A program made the translations under genes and the position numbers. 64,000 bases of DNA from JAVVHH01 sp965199585 (GTDB taxonomy: Bacteria; Pseudomonadota; Alphaproteobacteria; Acetobacterales; Acetobacteraceae): positions 186,001-250,000 of the forward strand of contig CBDASI010000002.1 of NCBI GenBank assembly GCA_965199585.1, read 5' to 3'. Position 1 is the stretch's first letter, and the number at the start of each line of letters is the position of its first letter. The notes beneath the pieces are model-generated. The model saw nothing but the letters and a program-made list of their open reading frames with translations, was not told the DNA's origin and did not search any database. Below, in pieces: positions 33,055 through 41,894 of the stretch.

Positions 33055-33648
33055 TCAGCGAGGGCGCCACACGGCTTTGCGCAGCCCTCTTGATGGACCT
33101 CCCTCGACATTGTAGGTGCCCACGAACTCGCCGGTCTCGGAATTCCAAACTAGGCTTCCAGGTCTGGAAAATGCGCCCGCAAACGAGAAAACTGCTCCCT
33201 GGATCTGCCCGGTCCAACCGTCTCCCGTGATTCGGCCCGTGTCCGGATCGAACTTCGATATGTGCAAGCTGAGACTAGCCTCACCATCTTTGATGACCGA
33301 ACCGTCGAGGTTGGAGAGGGCAATCATGACCTGCTGCGTATCGGCGACCACAGCGCGCAGAGCTACTTCCTGCATTGAAGACTCTGCGCTGGACAGGCCG
33401 GCGTCGATAGCGAGTTGACGTTGAATTGGGTCGCCGGATCGAGCGATCTCACGGATCGCGATGAGTCGAACGTTCGGATCGGGGTCGGCGAGCAGACCAC
33501 GAACCTCACCCATCTGCGCGGCCTGCTTGCGGATGGCAGCAACGTCAAGCATCGCGCTCGGCCGAGCCGGTACGGACGGCTGCTGCGCGATGGCCGGCAC
33601 CTGGCTGACTAGGAAGATAAAGGCTGCGATCGTCCACGTTTGGCGCAT
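33055..33648 (-). CDS. secreted HEAT-like repeat protein of unknown function
   Basis: A 197-aa exported protein. The signal peptide is MRQTWTIAAFIFLVSQVPAIA. Residues about 30-95 form HEAT-like helices (LLADPDPNVRLIAIREIARSGD, then EVALRAVVADTQQ), and the rest is beta-rich with DGWTGQIQGAVFSFAGAFS. Its stop abuts the stop of the protease-like gene as TGATCA with no gap. I know no function. An upstream in-frame ATG at 33693 would lengthen the N-terminus but spoil the signal peptide. Confidence 0.75.
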   Translation of the reverse strand: MRQTWTIAAFIFLVSQVPAIAQQPSVPARPSAMLDVAAIRKQAAQMGEVRGLLADPDPNVRLIAIREIARSGDPIQRQLAIDAGLSSAESSMQEVALRAVVADTQQVMIALSNLDGSVIKDGEASLSLHISKFDPDTGRITGDGWTGQIQGAVFSFAGAFSRPGSLVWNSETGEFVGTYNVEGGPSRGLRKAVWRPR

Positions 33649-33751
33649 CGTTCGAGTCCTGGTTACCTCGCCCTGCAGCAGTAACGAACGCAATCACCTC
33701 TGAAAAGAGGGAGGCGTCGCCTACTTGCATGCGCCGTTAGACCCGTCACAC

Positions 33752-33760
33752 TGATATAAA
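33752..33760 (+). promoter_or_regulatory. candidate extended -10 promoter of the FMO gene
   Basis: TGATATAAA (extended -10) lies 16 bp before the GTG start and matches the extended -10 of carD (TGATATAAC at 11246). No good -35 is present at 17 bp. Confidence 0.35.
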
Positions 33761-33776
33761 ACAGGATGGCAGGCCC

Positions 33777-35297
33777 GTGAACGAAGCCCCGACAATCGAT
33801 CGCCCCGACACGACCAGAACCGAGCACGTCGACGTCCTCGTCGTTGGCGCCGGCATTTCCGGGGTCAGCGCCGGCTACCATCTGCGACATTCCATGCCGG
33901 GCAAGCGCTTCATCATGCTCGAGGCCCAGAAGAGCTACGGCGGCACGTGGTATACCCACAAATACCCTGGCATCCGCTCCGACAGCGACCTCTACACTTT
34001 CGGCTTCCGCTTCAAGCCCTGGACCGGCGCCCCGATCGCGACGGCCGCGGAGATACGCCGCTACATGGGCGAGGCCATCGCCGAGAACGGCCTGGACCGT
34101 CACATCCGCTATCAGCACAAAGTGCTGCGCGCTGCCTGGTCCACCGAGGACAAGCGCTGGACCATCGACGCCATCCGCACCGACCCCGACACCGGCGCCG
34201 CCGAACCCGTCCGCTTCACCACCCACTTCCTCTGGATGTGCCAGGGCTACTACCGTCACGAGGACGGTTTCATGCCGCAATGGCCCGGCACCGCGGACTT
34301 CCAGGGCCAGATCGTGCACTCCATGCACTGGGACCCGGATACCGACCTGTCCGGCAAGCGCGTCGTCGTCATCGGCTCCGGCGCCTCGGCCGCCACCATC
34401 GTGCCGAACATCGCCGAGCACTGCGAGCATGTCACGATGCTGCAGCGGACCCCAATTTTCTACCGCACCGGCCGCAATGCCATCGAGATCGCCGACGAGC
34501 TGCGTCGCCTCGAGGTCGACGAGACCTGGATCCATGAGATCGTCCGCCGCAAGATCCTCTACGAGCAGAAAGTCTTCAACGGCCGCAGTTTCACCGATTC
34601 CGAGACGGTGCGCGGGGAGCTGTTGGGCCTCGTGCGCGATGCGCTCGGTGAGGGCTCCGAGGAGACGATCGCCGCCAATTTCAGCCCGAAATACCGCCCC
34701 TGGCAGCAGCGCATCGCCTTCGTGCCGGACGCCGATTTCTTCCAGCAGATCAAGGCCGGCCGCGCCTCGGTCAAGACCGGCGTCATCGAGCGCTTCGTCG
34801 CCGACGGCATCGAGCTGCAGAGCGGCGAGCTGTTGAAGGCCGACCTCGTCGTCGCCGCCACCGGCTTCCACCTCAGCGTTCTCGGCGACATCGACTTCAG
34901 CATCGACGGCACCCCGCTCGATTTCGGGCAGACCGTCACCTATCGCGGCCTCATGTTCACCGGTGTGCCGAACATGGCCTGGGTGTTCGGCTACCTGCGC
35001 GCTTCCTGGACGCTACGGGCCGACCTGGTCGCCGACTTCATCGTCCGCCTCCTCGGCCACATGGACGCAAGCGGCGCCGAGATGGTCGTCCCCACGCTCC
35101 GTCCCGAGGACGCCGGCATGAAACTGGAGCCCTGGATCGCACCCGACAACTTCAATCCGGGCTACGTCAATCGCGGCATCCACCTGCTGCCCAAGTGCGG
35201 CGATAAAACCGAGTGGCGTCATACTCACGACTATTGGGAGGACAATCACACGATCCCCGCCGCGGATCTCGAGGACGGCACGCTTACCTACCGCTAA
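33777..35297 (+). CDS. flavin-containing monooxygenase (Baeyer-Villiger type)
   Basis: A 506-aa FAD/NADPH monooxygenase. The FAD site is VLVVGAGISGVSAGYHL (residues 22-38), followed by YGGTWYTHKYPGIRSD. The NADPH site is VVVIGSGASAATIVPNIA, and the FMO/BVMO fingerprint region reads FQGQIVHSMHWDPD, with Asp after the Trp where many FMOs have Pro. The closest relatives by pattern are EthA-like BVMOs that oxidise ketones or thioamides. Substrate unknown. The start is GTG at 33777. No regulator is adjacent. Confidence 0.9.
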   Translation: MNEAPTIDRPDTTRTEHVDVLVVGAGISGVSAGYHLRHSMPGKRFIMLEAQKSYGGTWYTHKYPGIRSDSDLYTFGFRFKPWTGAPIATAAEIRRYMGEAIAENGLDRHIRYQHKVLRAAWSTEDKRWTIDAIRTDPDTGAAEPVRFTTHFLWMCQGYYRHEDGFMPQWPGTADFQGQIVHSMHWDPDTDLSGKRVVVIGSGASAATIVPNIAEHCEHVTMLQRTPIFYRTGRNAIEIADELRRLEVDETWIHEIVRRKILYEQKVFNGRSFTDSETVRGELLGLVRDALGEGSEETIAANFSPKYRPWQQRIAFVPDADFFQQIKAGRASVKTGVIERFVADGIELQSGELLKADLVVAATGFHLSVLGDIDFSIDGTPLDFGQTVTYRGLMFTGVPNMAWVFGYLRASWTLRADLVADFIVRLLGHMDASGAEMVVPTLRPEDAGMKLEPWIAPDNFNPGYVNRGIHLLPKCGDKTEWRHTHDYWEDNHTIPAADLEDGTLTYR

Positions 35298-35323
35298 CCC
35301 GCCGACCAAGTGACGAACCCTGG

Positions 35324-35689
35324 CTACAGAGTGGCCGCGAAGCAGATGAGGTTGCCATCCGGATCGTTGACGATAAGGCTCCGCATCGCCCAGGGCTCGT
35401 CGCGGGCGGCCTGCCAGATCTGCGCGCCGGCTTCCCGAAGCGATGCTTCGAGTTCGTCGACGTCCGTCACCTCGATGAACGCGCTCAGCAACGCCTCGCC
35501 GGCGCTGTGGTCGATGACCGGCCGGGTCACGTGGCGCAACGCGAGGACGGCGTCGTCACGGGCGACATGAGCGTAAAACGGCACGTCGCCATAGACGAAC
35601 AACGGAAGGAACCCGAGCGGGCCCGTGTAATAGGCGAGAGCCATCTCGAAATCCGTGACGAAGACGTTCGGGATGGCCGGTTTCCACAT
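35324..35689 (-). CDS. VOC-family (glyoxalase/bleomycin resistance) protein
   Basis: A 121-aa VOC protein with two beta-alpha-beta3 modules: IPNVFVTDFEMALAYYTGPLGF at the start and PWAMRSLIVNDPDGNLICFAA at the end, the latter the usual metal-binding half. Candidate metal ligands are His/Glu in ARDDAVLALRHVTRP and at the end of the fold, but I cannot assign activity. The start overlaps the ModA-like stop as ATGA. Confidence 0.88.
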   Translation of the reverse strand: MWKPAIPNVFVTDFEMALAYYTGPLGFLPLFVYGDVPFYAHVARDDAVLALRHVTRPVIDHSAGEALLSAFIEVTDVDELEASLREAGAQIWQAARDEPWAMRSLIVNDPDGNLICFAATL

Positions 35690-36441
35690 CAGGGCGGCGT
35701 CATCCCGTTCGCCGCCAGGATGTTCAGCGTCTCCGGCCCGGCCAGCATCGCCAGCAGGATGATAGGCGTCTCCGCCGCCTTCGGGTTCATCGCCGCCACA
35801 TAAGTCGTGCGGTTCTGCAGATCCGCCGGCAGCGGCCCAACCAGCGTCGCCCCTTTCACTGCCATCAGCTCGCTAGTCTGGCCTAGCGCCAACGCCGCCG
35901 AACCGTCGAGCAGCTTCTCGGCCGACAGCCCGCCCTGCGTCATCACCAGTTTCGGCTTCATCTGGTCGGTGATGCCGAGCTTGTCGAACATCTCCATGAG
36001 GTACTTGCCGCTAGTCCCGCCCGAAGCCGGATCGACCATGGCGACCGTCGGCGCCGCCAGTAGCGTCTGCTTTAGCGCCCCGCTCGACGCGATGTCCGGC
36101 TTGGCCGCCCCCGCCTTGACCGCCACGCCGACCCCCACCGTCGCGATCGGCGTCACCAGGATGACCGAACCGTCCTTGGCCGCTGCCTCGACCGTCGCCG
36201 GCGTCAGGATCGCCAGGTCGAACGGGTCACCCCGCTTGATCCGATCCGCCACGCCTCCCGACGTGTCCGTCGTCACGATCACCTTGCTGCTGTTCCGCGC
36301 CTCGAACGCGGGGATGATGGCCTCGAGCACCGGGCGGAACGCGCCCGACACCAACACGCGAACGTCGGCCGCCCGCGCCGGGGCCAGGCCGAGCACGCCA
36401 AAAGCCAGGCCGGACAACAGCAGCCTTCGAAGCAAGGTCAT
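35689..36441 (-). CDS. ModA-like periplasmic substrate-binding protein
   Basis: A 250-aa exported binding protein with a signal peptide ending PARAADV. The pattern VLVSGAFRPVLEAIIPAFEARNSSKV and GDPFDLAILTPATVEAAAKDG is the molybdate-binding ModA family. The second half has VDPASGGTSGKYLMEMFDKLG. No modB or modC lies nearby, and it is coupled to a VOC gene instead, so the ligand may not be molybdate. It could be an orphan receptor for an anion. Confidence 0.85.
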   Translation of the reverse strand: MTLLRRLLLSGLAFGVLGLAPARAADVRVLVSGAFRPVLEAIIPAFEARNSSKVIVTTDTSGGVADRIKRGDPFDLAILTPATVEAAAKDGSVILVTPIATVGVGVAVKAGAAKPDIASSGALKQTLLAAPTVAMVDPASGGTSGKYLMEMFDKLGITDQMKPKLVMTQGGLSAEKLLDGSAALALGQTSELMAVKGATLVGPLPADLQNRTTYVAAMNPKAAETPIILLAMLAGPETLNILAANGMTPP

Positions 36442-36536
36442 CGATCCTCCATGTTAACGCTCGACACGATACGTGCAGCGACCAAAGCGCGCCAGCGGGG
36501 CTTGTGGAAGCCGACCTCGCGCGTTAGCCCGGGGAC

Positions 36537-37139
36537 ATGCAGACCGTCGACACCATCGCCCCGTTCAAGCTGACCGTCTGCGGCATCGACGAGCTGTTCA
36601 GCCACTGCGCCGCACGGCCCACCCACGTACTCTCCATCCTCGACCCGGACCACCCCGTCCCCGAAGCGTTCGGCACCTTCGGCGAGCACGAGAAACTCGA
36701 GCTGCGCTTCCACGACAACATCGACCCCCGACCCGGCGAGACCATGCCGACCGAGGATCACGTCGCCGCCCTGCTCGCCTTCGGCCGCGATCTCATGGCA
36801 GAGCCGCCGCAGGACGCGCATCTCCTAGTCCACTGTCACGCCGGCATCTCCCGCTCGACCGCGTCGATGGCCCTCATCCTCGCCCAACACCGACCCGACC
36901 TCTCCGCCGAGGCGATCCTGGCCGAAGTGCTGCGCATCCGCGACAAAGCCTGGCCCAACCTGCGCATGCTGGAGATGGGCGACGCCATGCTCGGCCGCGG
37001 CGGCGACTTCCCCCGCGCCGCCCACGCGATCTACCGGCACCAGCTCAACATTCGCCCCCGTCTATGGGACTTCATGAACAATCTCGGCCGCGGCCGAGAG
37101 CTGGCGCAGGTCCCCCGCCCCGCCGTCACTCCCGAATAA
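36537..37139 (+). CDS. protein tyrosine phosphatase-like protein
   Basis: A 200-aa cysteine phosphatase. The P-loop is VHCHAGISRSTAS with nucleophile C100 and R106 (Cys-x5-Arg). A general acid is likely D60 or D63 in FHDNIDPRPGE. The domain is compact, as in dual-specificity or PTP-like bacterial enzymes. Target unknown. The 3' end overlaps the convergent MscS gene by 14 bp. Confidence 0.88.
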   Translation: MQTVDTIAPFKLTVCGIDELFSHCAARPTHVLSILDPDHPVPEAFGTFGEHEKLELRFHDNIDPRPGETMPTEDHVAALLAFGRDLMAEPPQDAHLLVHCHAGISRSTASMALILAQHRPDLSAEAILAEVLRIRDKAWPNLRMLEMGDAMLGRGGDFPRAAHAIYRHQLNIRPRLWDFMNNLGRGRELAQVPRPAVTPE

Positions 37140-38037
37140 GGCGCAGCGCATCGGTCGCCACCTTGATGCCGGCCGTCTCCAACCCGTCGAGGATATCGCG
37201 CACCATCCGGTCCTTCACCGCCCGCGTGCCGTGATCCTCGACCGCGAACCGCACCGACATCTGCAGGTAGTTGCTCGTCAGGCTGCAGTACACCCGCGGC
37301 ACGAAGTCCAGCCGGCGGACATCGAACCGGCTTTCCAGCGTCCGCGCCGCCGTCTCGCTCATAACCGCCGGGTCGAGCGCATGCTGCCGCGCCGCTTCCA
37401 GAAGGATCGCCTCCACCCGCCGGCGGTCGTCGCCGTAGCGCACCGGCAGATGCAGCTCCTCCCAGATATACGGAAAGTCCCGTGTATAATTGTAGACGGG
37501 GTCCTCGAAGATTTTGGCGTTGCTCACCGTCACGATCCGCCCGGTGAACTGCCGGCTCTTCACCCACACCGCCGGCCCGGCGTCGCTGCCCGGCGACACT
37601 CCCATCTCCATCAGCGTCGTCTGCATGAAGCCCAGCCGCAGCACGTCGCCGCGCACGCCCCCCATGTTGATCCGATCACCGATGCCGAATAAACCGCTGT
37701 TGAGAATGACCACATAGCCGGCAAACGACGTGATCACCCGCTGCAGCGCGAACGCCAGACCGGCGCCGATCAGCCCCAGCGCCGTGGCCAGCCGCGCCGG
37801 GTCCTCGAACCAGATCGACGTCAGCATGATCACGCCGACCGCGAACGACCCGGTGTTGACGATCTGATGGCCCCAGAACCGCGCTATGATGGCACGCTTG
37901 CTCTCGCCGGGGAGGACCAGCTTCAGCCCGAGTCGCACCACGCGGCGCAGCACCCATATGGCGATCAACACGCCCGCCGAGAGTAAGACCCTCTCCAGGT
38001 TCGCCTGGCTCAGCCCGATCAGATGGATACCCGGCAC
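37126..38037 (-). CDS. small-conductance mechanosensitive channel (MscS family)
   Basis: A 303-aa MscS-type channel. Hydrophobic segments lie at about residues 15-40, 58-76 and 82-115; the last is the pore helix (LIGAGLAFALQRVITSFAGYVVIL), followed by the beta domain FGIGDRINMGGVRGDVLRLGFMQTTLMEMG and INMG/VYNYTRDFP strands. The pore helix has the Gly/Ala spacing of MscS. It has fewer N-terminal spans than the long MscK forms and would release solutes on hypo-osmotic shock. Confidence 0.9.
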   Translation of the reverse strand: MPGIHLIGLSQANLERVLLSAGVLIAIWVLRRVVRLGLKLVLPGESKRAIIARFWGHQIVNTGSFAVGVIMLTSIWFEDPARLATALGLIGAGLAFALQRVITSFAGYVVILNSGLFGIGDRINMGGVRGDVLRLGFMQTTLMEMGVSPGSDAGPAVWVKSRQFTGRIVTVSNAKIFEDPVYNYTRDFPYIWEELHLPVRYGDDRRRVEAILLEAARQHALDPAVMSETAARTLESRFDVRRLDFVPRVYCSLTSNYLQMSVRFAVEDHGTRAVKDRMVRDILDGLETAGIKVATDALRLIRE

Positions 38038-38069
38038 ATCCCCTCCCTCATCCCGACGGCCGGAACAGC

Positions 38070-40364
38070 ATGACAGAAGCCATTAACCCCGCCAGCATCG
38101 CCGCGCGACTCATGTCGCTCGCCCGCGCGCGCCAAGACCTCCCCGCCACCCTGTCCGACGCCGACGTCGTCGCCGCCTCGGCCCAGCCCGGCGCCGACGA
38201 AGACGCCCTGGTCGAGGCCTTGCGCCAGGCCATCGCCGACCGCCTCGCCCCGGTCGCCCGCCGCAATGCGGATGTCGCCTTCGCCGAAGCCGCCGAGCGC
38301 AGCGAGGAGCTGAGTGGCCGCCAACCCACCATCCCCGCCGTCCAGGAACTGGCCAGCCTGATCGCCCGCGCCGCCGGGCTCGACCCGGTGGACGCCAACC
38401 TGCTCCGCCAGCGCCTTGTCGCCGCCGAACAGAGCCGCCGCACCGCAACCAAGACCGCCAAGGAGCGCGCCCGCGCCCTCGAAGCCTCCGAGCAGCAACA
38501 GCGGCGCGAGTGGGAGAGCGAACTCGTCGGCGTCGAGGACCTGCCCGCCATGCTCGGCGCCCCCCGCCGCCTGATCGAGCGCTGGCTCGGCGAGGGCCTG
38601 ATCCCGGTCGCCCGCACCACCACCACGCGCAAGAACGGCGAGATTGTCGAGGAACTCGACTTCCACCCCGACCAGATCACCGCCCTGCTGCCGCAGGTCA
38701 CCCGCTGGAAAGGGCTCGAACCCGACACCGAACGCCGCCGCGTGCCCAACGGCGCCATCGCCCGCCGCGCCGGCCTCGACCGCTTCGCCGCCCATTTCGC
38801 CGAGGCTCGCGCGCTGTTGCGCAAGATCACCGTCGTCATCGGCCCCACCAACTCCGGCAAATCGCACTACGCGCTCGAACGCCTGGCGGCCGCCGAGAGC
38901 GGCGCCGCCCTGGCTCCCCTGCGGCTTCTCGCGCTCGAGTTCCAGGACGCGCTGCTGGCCCGCGGCATCCCCACAAGCCTCATCACCGGCGAGGAACGCC
39001 ACATCATCGAGGGCGCGCAGCACGTCGCCTGCACCGTCGAGATGGCCAACACCGGCCGCATCGTCGACGTTGCCATCGTCGACGAAGCTCAGATGCTGGC
39101 CGACCCCGACCGCGGCGCCGCCTGGACCGCCGCCATCATGGGCATTCCCGCCCGCGAAGTGATCGTGCTCGGCGCCCCCGATTGCCTGCCGCTGGTGCAG
39201 CGCCTGGCCGAACTCTGCGACGAGCCGGTGGAGGTGATCCGCCTCGAGCGCAAGAGCCCGCTCCGGGTCGCCGACGAGTCCGTCGGCATCGGCGCCATCC
39301 AGCCCGGCGACGCCATCGTCGCCTTCTCCCGCCGCGAGGTGTTCGCCATGCGCGAGCAGGTCGTCGCCCGCGGCCTGACCCCGGCCGTGATCTACGGCGC
39401 CCTCGGCCCGGAAGTCCGCCGCGCCGAGAGCCGCCGCTTCCGCGAGGGCGGCGCCCCCGTGCTGGTCGCCACCGACGCCATCGGCATGGGTCTCAACCTG
39501 CCCATCCGCCGCGTGCTGTTCTCCACCCTGGTGAAATGGGACGGCCGCGAGGAACGCTCGCTGACCCCGGCCGAAGTGCGCCAGATCGGCGGCCGCGCCG
39601 GCCGCTTCGGGCAGCACGAGGAAGGCATCGTCGCCGTCCTCTCAGGCGGCGGCGAGCCCCGCCGCCTCCGCACCCTGATGAACACCGAACCCACGGCGCC
39701 GAGCGACCTGCGCCCGCTGGTCTCACCCGACCGTCGCATCGTCCAGGGCGTCGCCGAGGAGCTCGGCACCGTCTCGCTGCTCGAGACGCTCCGCCGCATC
39801 AGCAAAGCCGTGCTCCGACCCGGCGATCCCAACTACCGCCTCGCCGACCTGGAACAACAGATGGAGATCGCCGCCGCCATCGACGGCACCGGCCTCGCCT
39901 TGCTCGACCGCTGGACCTACGCCCTCTGCCCGGTCGACCTGCGCGACGCCGGCATCGAGCGCCTGCTCCGCTGGGGCGTCGAACACGCCGCCGGCACGGA
40001 GGTCGCACCCCCCAGCATCGGCCACCTGCCGCCGCCCGAACGCGCCGACCAGACCGCCCTCGAACGCGCCGAGAAAGTCGCCAAACGCCTGGTTACCTGG
40101 CGCTGGCTCGCCCAGCACTACCCCGAGACCTATGCCGAGATGGACCGCGCCACCGAGGAACGCCGCCGCCTCGACACCTTCATCGAGACAGTACTCCGTC
40201 AGCAGGCCATCGGCCGCGCCCGCCGCTTCCAGCGCGGCAGCGGCAAACCCCGCGACGAGGGCGAGCCCCCAGCGCCCAAGAAACCGACCGGCCCCCAGCC
40301 CGGGGCAAAAGCCGGCAAGAACAAGCGCTCCTTTGGCGGCAGACGCCGCTCAAAAACCGGCTAA
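38070..40364 (+). CDS. second SUV3-like DEAD/DEAH-box helicase
   Basis: A 764-aa helicase distinct from that at 7883. It has an extra N-terminal region of about 240 residues, partly helical and charged, before Walker A (VVIGPTNSGKSHYAL). DExH-type motif II is AIVDEAQMLADPDRGA, motif V is VATDAIGMGLNLPIRRVLF, and motif VI is QIGGRAGRFGQHEEG. The C-terminus is a basic tail (PKKPTGPQPGAKAGKNKRSFGG). A second SUV3-like gene of this longer kind is known in some alphaproteobacteria; its role is untested. ATG 38070. A dispersed repeat follows. Confidence 0.9.
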   Translation: MTEAINPASIAARLMSLARARQDLPATLSDADVVAASAQPGADEDALVEALRQAIADRLAPVARRNADVAFAEAAERSEELSGRQPTIPAVQELASLIARAAGLDPVDANLLRQRLVAAEQSRRTATKTAKERARALEASEQQQRREWESELVGVEDLPAMLGAPRRLIERWLGEGLIPVARTTTTRKNGEIVEELDFHPDQITALLPQVTRWKGLEPDTERRRVPNGAIARRAGLDRFAAHFAEARALLRKITVVIGPTNSGKSHYALERLAAAESGAALAPLRLLALEFQDALLARGIPTSLITGEERHIIEGAQHVACTVEMANTGRIVDVAIVDEAQMLADPDRGAAWTAAIMGIPAREVIVLGAPDCLPLVQRLAELCDEPVEVIRLERKSPLRVADESVGIGAIQPGDAIVAFSRREVFAMREQVVARGLTPAVIYGALGPEVRRAESRRFREGGAPVLVATDAIGMGLNLPIRRVLFSTLVKWDGREERSLTPAEVRQIGGRAGRFGQHEEGIVAVLSGGGEPRRLRTLMNTEPTAPSDLRPLVSPDRRIVQGVAEELGTVSLLETLRRISKAVLRPGDPNYRLADLEQQMEIAAAIDGTGLALLDRWTYALCPVDLRDAGIERLLRWGVEHAAGTEVAPPSIGHLPPPERADQTALERAEKVAKRLVTWRWLAQHYPETYAEMDRATEERRRLDTFIETVLRQQAIGRARRFQRGSGKPRDEGEPPAPKKPTGPQPGAKAGKNKRSFGGRRRSKTG

Positions 40365-40369
40365 ACCAC

Positions 40370-40399
40370 CTCACCCGTAGGGTGGGCTTCAACCCACCA
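40370..40399. repeat. dispersed hairpin element, copy 2
   Basis: GGTGGG and CCCACC arms (40381-40386 and 40393-40398) within a 30-bp unit that matches copy 1 at 22928 in 27 of 30 positions. Both copies lie just after a plus-strand gene whose downstream neighbour is on the minus strand. Confidence 0.75.
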
Positions 40400-40433
40400 C
40401 CAAGCACTGTACCTCAACCGCAAAAACGACCGA

Positions 40434-41894
40434 TCAAGTCCCGCAGAAAGTCGCCAGCACCCGCTCGTCCGCCGTCGGCGGCAGCGCATACCGCTCCCGC
40501 CCCGGCTGCACCTCGAACGGCCGCGCCAACACCTCCAGCAACTCGGAGAACGGCCCGTTATCGCCGCGCTCCGTCGCAGCGGCCAGCGCCGCCTCGACCA
40601 GATGGTTGCGCGGGATATACAGCGGGTTCACCGCCCGCATCGCCGCCGCCCGCCCCTGATCCGGCTCCAACTCCAGCCGCGCCCGCCACGCCGGCGCCCA
40701 AGCGTCATAGGCCGCCGCCGGATTGAACAGCGCCCGCACCGGCGCCTCGTCCCCCTCGACCGCGTCGGCGAGGGCCCGGAACGTCAGCGTGAAATCCGCG
40801 CCACCCGCCTCCATCTGCTTCAGCAGCGCCTGCGTCAGGTCGTCATCCCCGTCCCGCTCCGTCTGCAGCCCGATCTTGCGCCGCAGCCCGGCCAGATACA
40901 CCGCCTCGAACCGCTCCCCGAACCCGGAGATCGCCGCTTGCGCGATCTCGATCCCGTCCTTCTGCTCCGGCGCCAGCAGCGGCAGCAGCGCCTCCGCCAG
41001 TCGCGCCAGGTTCCACCCCGCGATCCGCGGCTGCCGCCCGTAGGCGTAGCGCCCCATCTGGTCGATCGAGCTGAACACCGTCGCCGGGTCGTAAGCATCC
41101 ATGAAGGCGCATGGTCCGTAATCGATGGTCTCGCCGGAGATCGACACGTTGTCGGTGTTCATTACCCCATGGATGAACCCCACCAGCAGCCAGCGCGCCA
41201 CCAGCTCCGCCTGCCGCGCCACCACGGCGCGCAGAAAGGCGGGATAGTCGCCGGCGCAGTCCGGGTAGTGCCGCTCGATCGCGTAGTCGGCCAGGGTGCG
41301 GACGCCGTCGAGATCGTTCTGCGCCGCGAAGAACTGGAAGGTGCCGACCCGGAGATGGCTCGCCGCGACCCGGCACAACACCGCACCGGGCAGCGCGGTC
41401 TCGCGGCGCACCACCTCTCCCGTCGTCGCGGCGGCGAGCGCCCGCGTGGTCGGGATGCCAAGCGCGTGCATGCCTTCGCCGAGGATGTATTCGCGCAACA
41501 CCGGCCCCAGCGCCGCCCGCCCGTCCCCGCCGCGCGAGAACGGCGTGCGACCGGAACCCTTGAGCTGGATGTCGTAGCGCTGCCCGTCCGGATCGACGAC
41601 CTCGCCGAGCAGCACGGCCCGGCCGTCGCCGAGCACGGGCGAGAAATTGCCGAACTGATGGCCGGAATAGGCCTGCGCGATCGGCGTCGCCCCGGTTGGC
41701 ACGCGGTTGCCGGCCAGCAGGTCGGCGTCCAGCGCCGCCGGGTCGATGCCGAGCTGGGCGGCCAGCGCCGTGTTTACGCGCACGATCCGCGGCTGGGCCA
41801 CCGGCAGCGGCTCCTGCGCACGAAAGAACCGCTCCGGCAGCCGGGCGTAGCTGTTATCGAAGGCGATGGCCGGCGTCGCGTGATCAAGCGGCAT
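40434..41894 (-). CDS. selO: protein adenylyltransferase SelO (YdiU/UPF0061 family)
   Basis: A 486-aa pseudokinase-fold enzyme that moves AMP from ATP to Ser, Thr or Tyr on proteins. Family sequences are FDNSYARLPERFF, AYSGHQFGNFSPVLGDGRAVLLGE, QLKGSGRTPFSRGGDGRAAL, LREYILGEGMHALGIPTTRAL, GFIHGVMNTDNVSISGETIDYGPCAFMD, and PLYIPRNHLVEAAL. The third last residue is Cys (FCGT at the end), where animal SelO has selenocysteine. The start overlaps the DUF1810 stop region by 11 bp, so the two are co-transcribed. In E. coli it targets redox proteins. Confidence 0.95.
   Translation of the reverse strand: MPLDHATPAIAFDNSYARLPERFFRAQEPLPVAQPRIVRVNTALAAQLGIDPAALDADLLAGNRVPTGATPIAQAYSGHQFGNFSPVLGDGRAVLLGEVVDPDGQRYDIQLKGSGRTPFSRGGDGRAALGPVLREYILGEGMHALGIPTTRALAAATTGEVVRRETALPGAVLCRVAASHLRVGTFQFFAAQNDLDGVRTLADYAIERHYPDCAGDYPAFLRAVVARQAELVARWLLVGFIHGVMNTDNVSISGETIDYGPCAFMDAYDPATVFSSIDQMGRYAYGRQPRIAGWNLARLAEALLPLLAPEQKDGIEIAQAAISGFGERFEAVYLAGLRRKIGLQTERDGDDDLTQALLKQMEAGGADFTLTFRALADAVEGDEAPVRALFNPAAAYDAWAPAWRARLELEPDQGRAAAMRAVNPLYIPRNHLVEAALAAATERGDNGPFSELLEVLARPFEVQPGRERYALPPTADERVLATFCGT

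Noticed and set aside
38019..39617. 532-aa minus-strand ORF over the second helicase
   Set aside because: It is the complement of a strongly coding frame, has no known motifs, and is Ala/Gly/Asp-biased as expected from GC-rich antisense frames.
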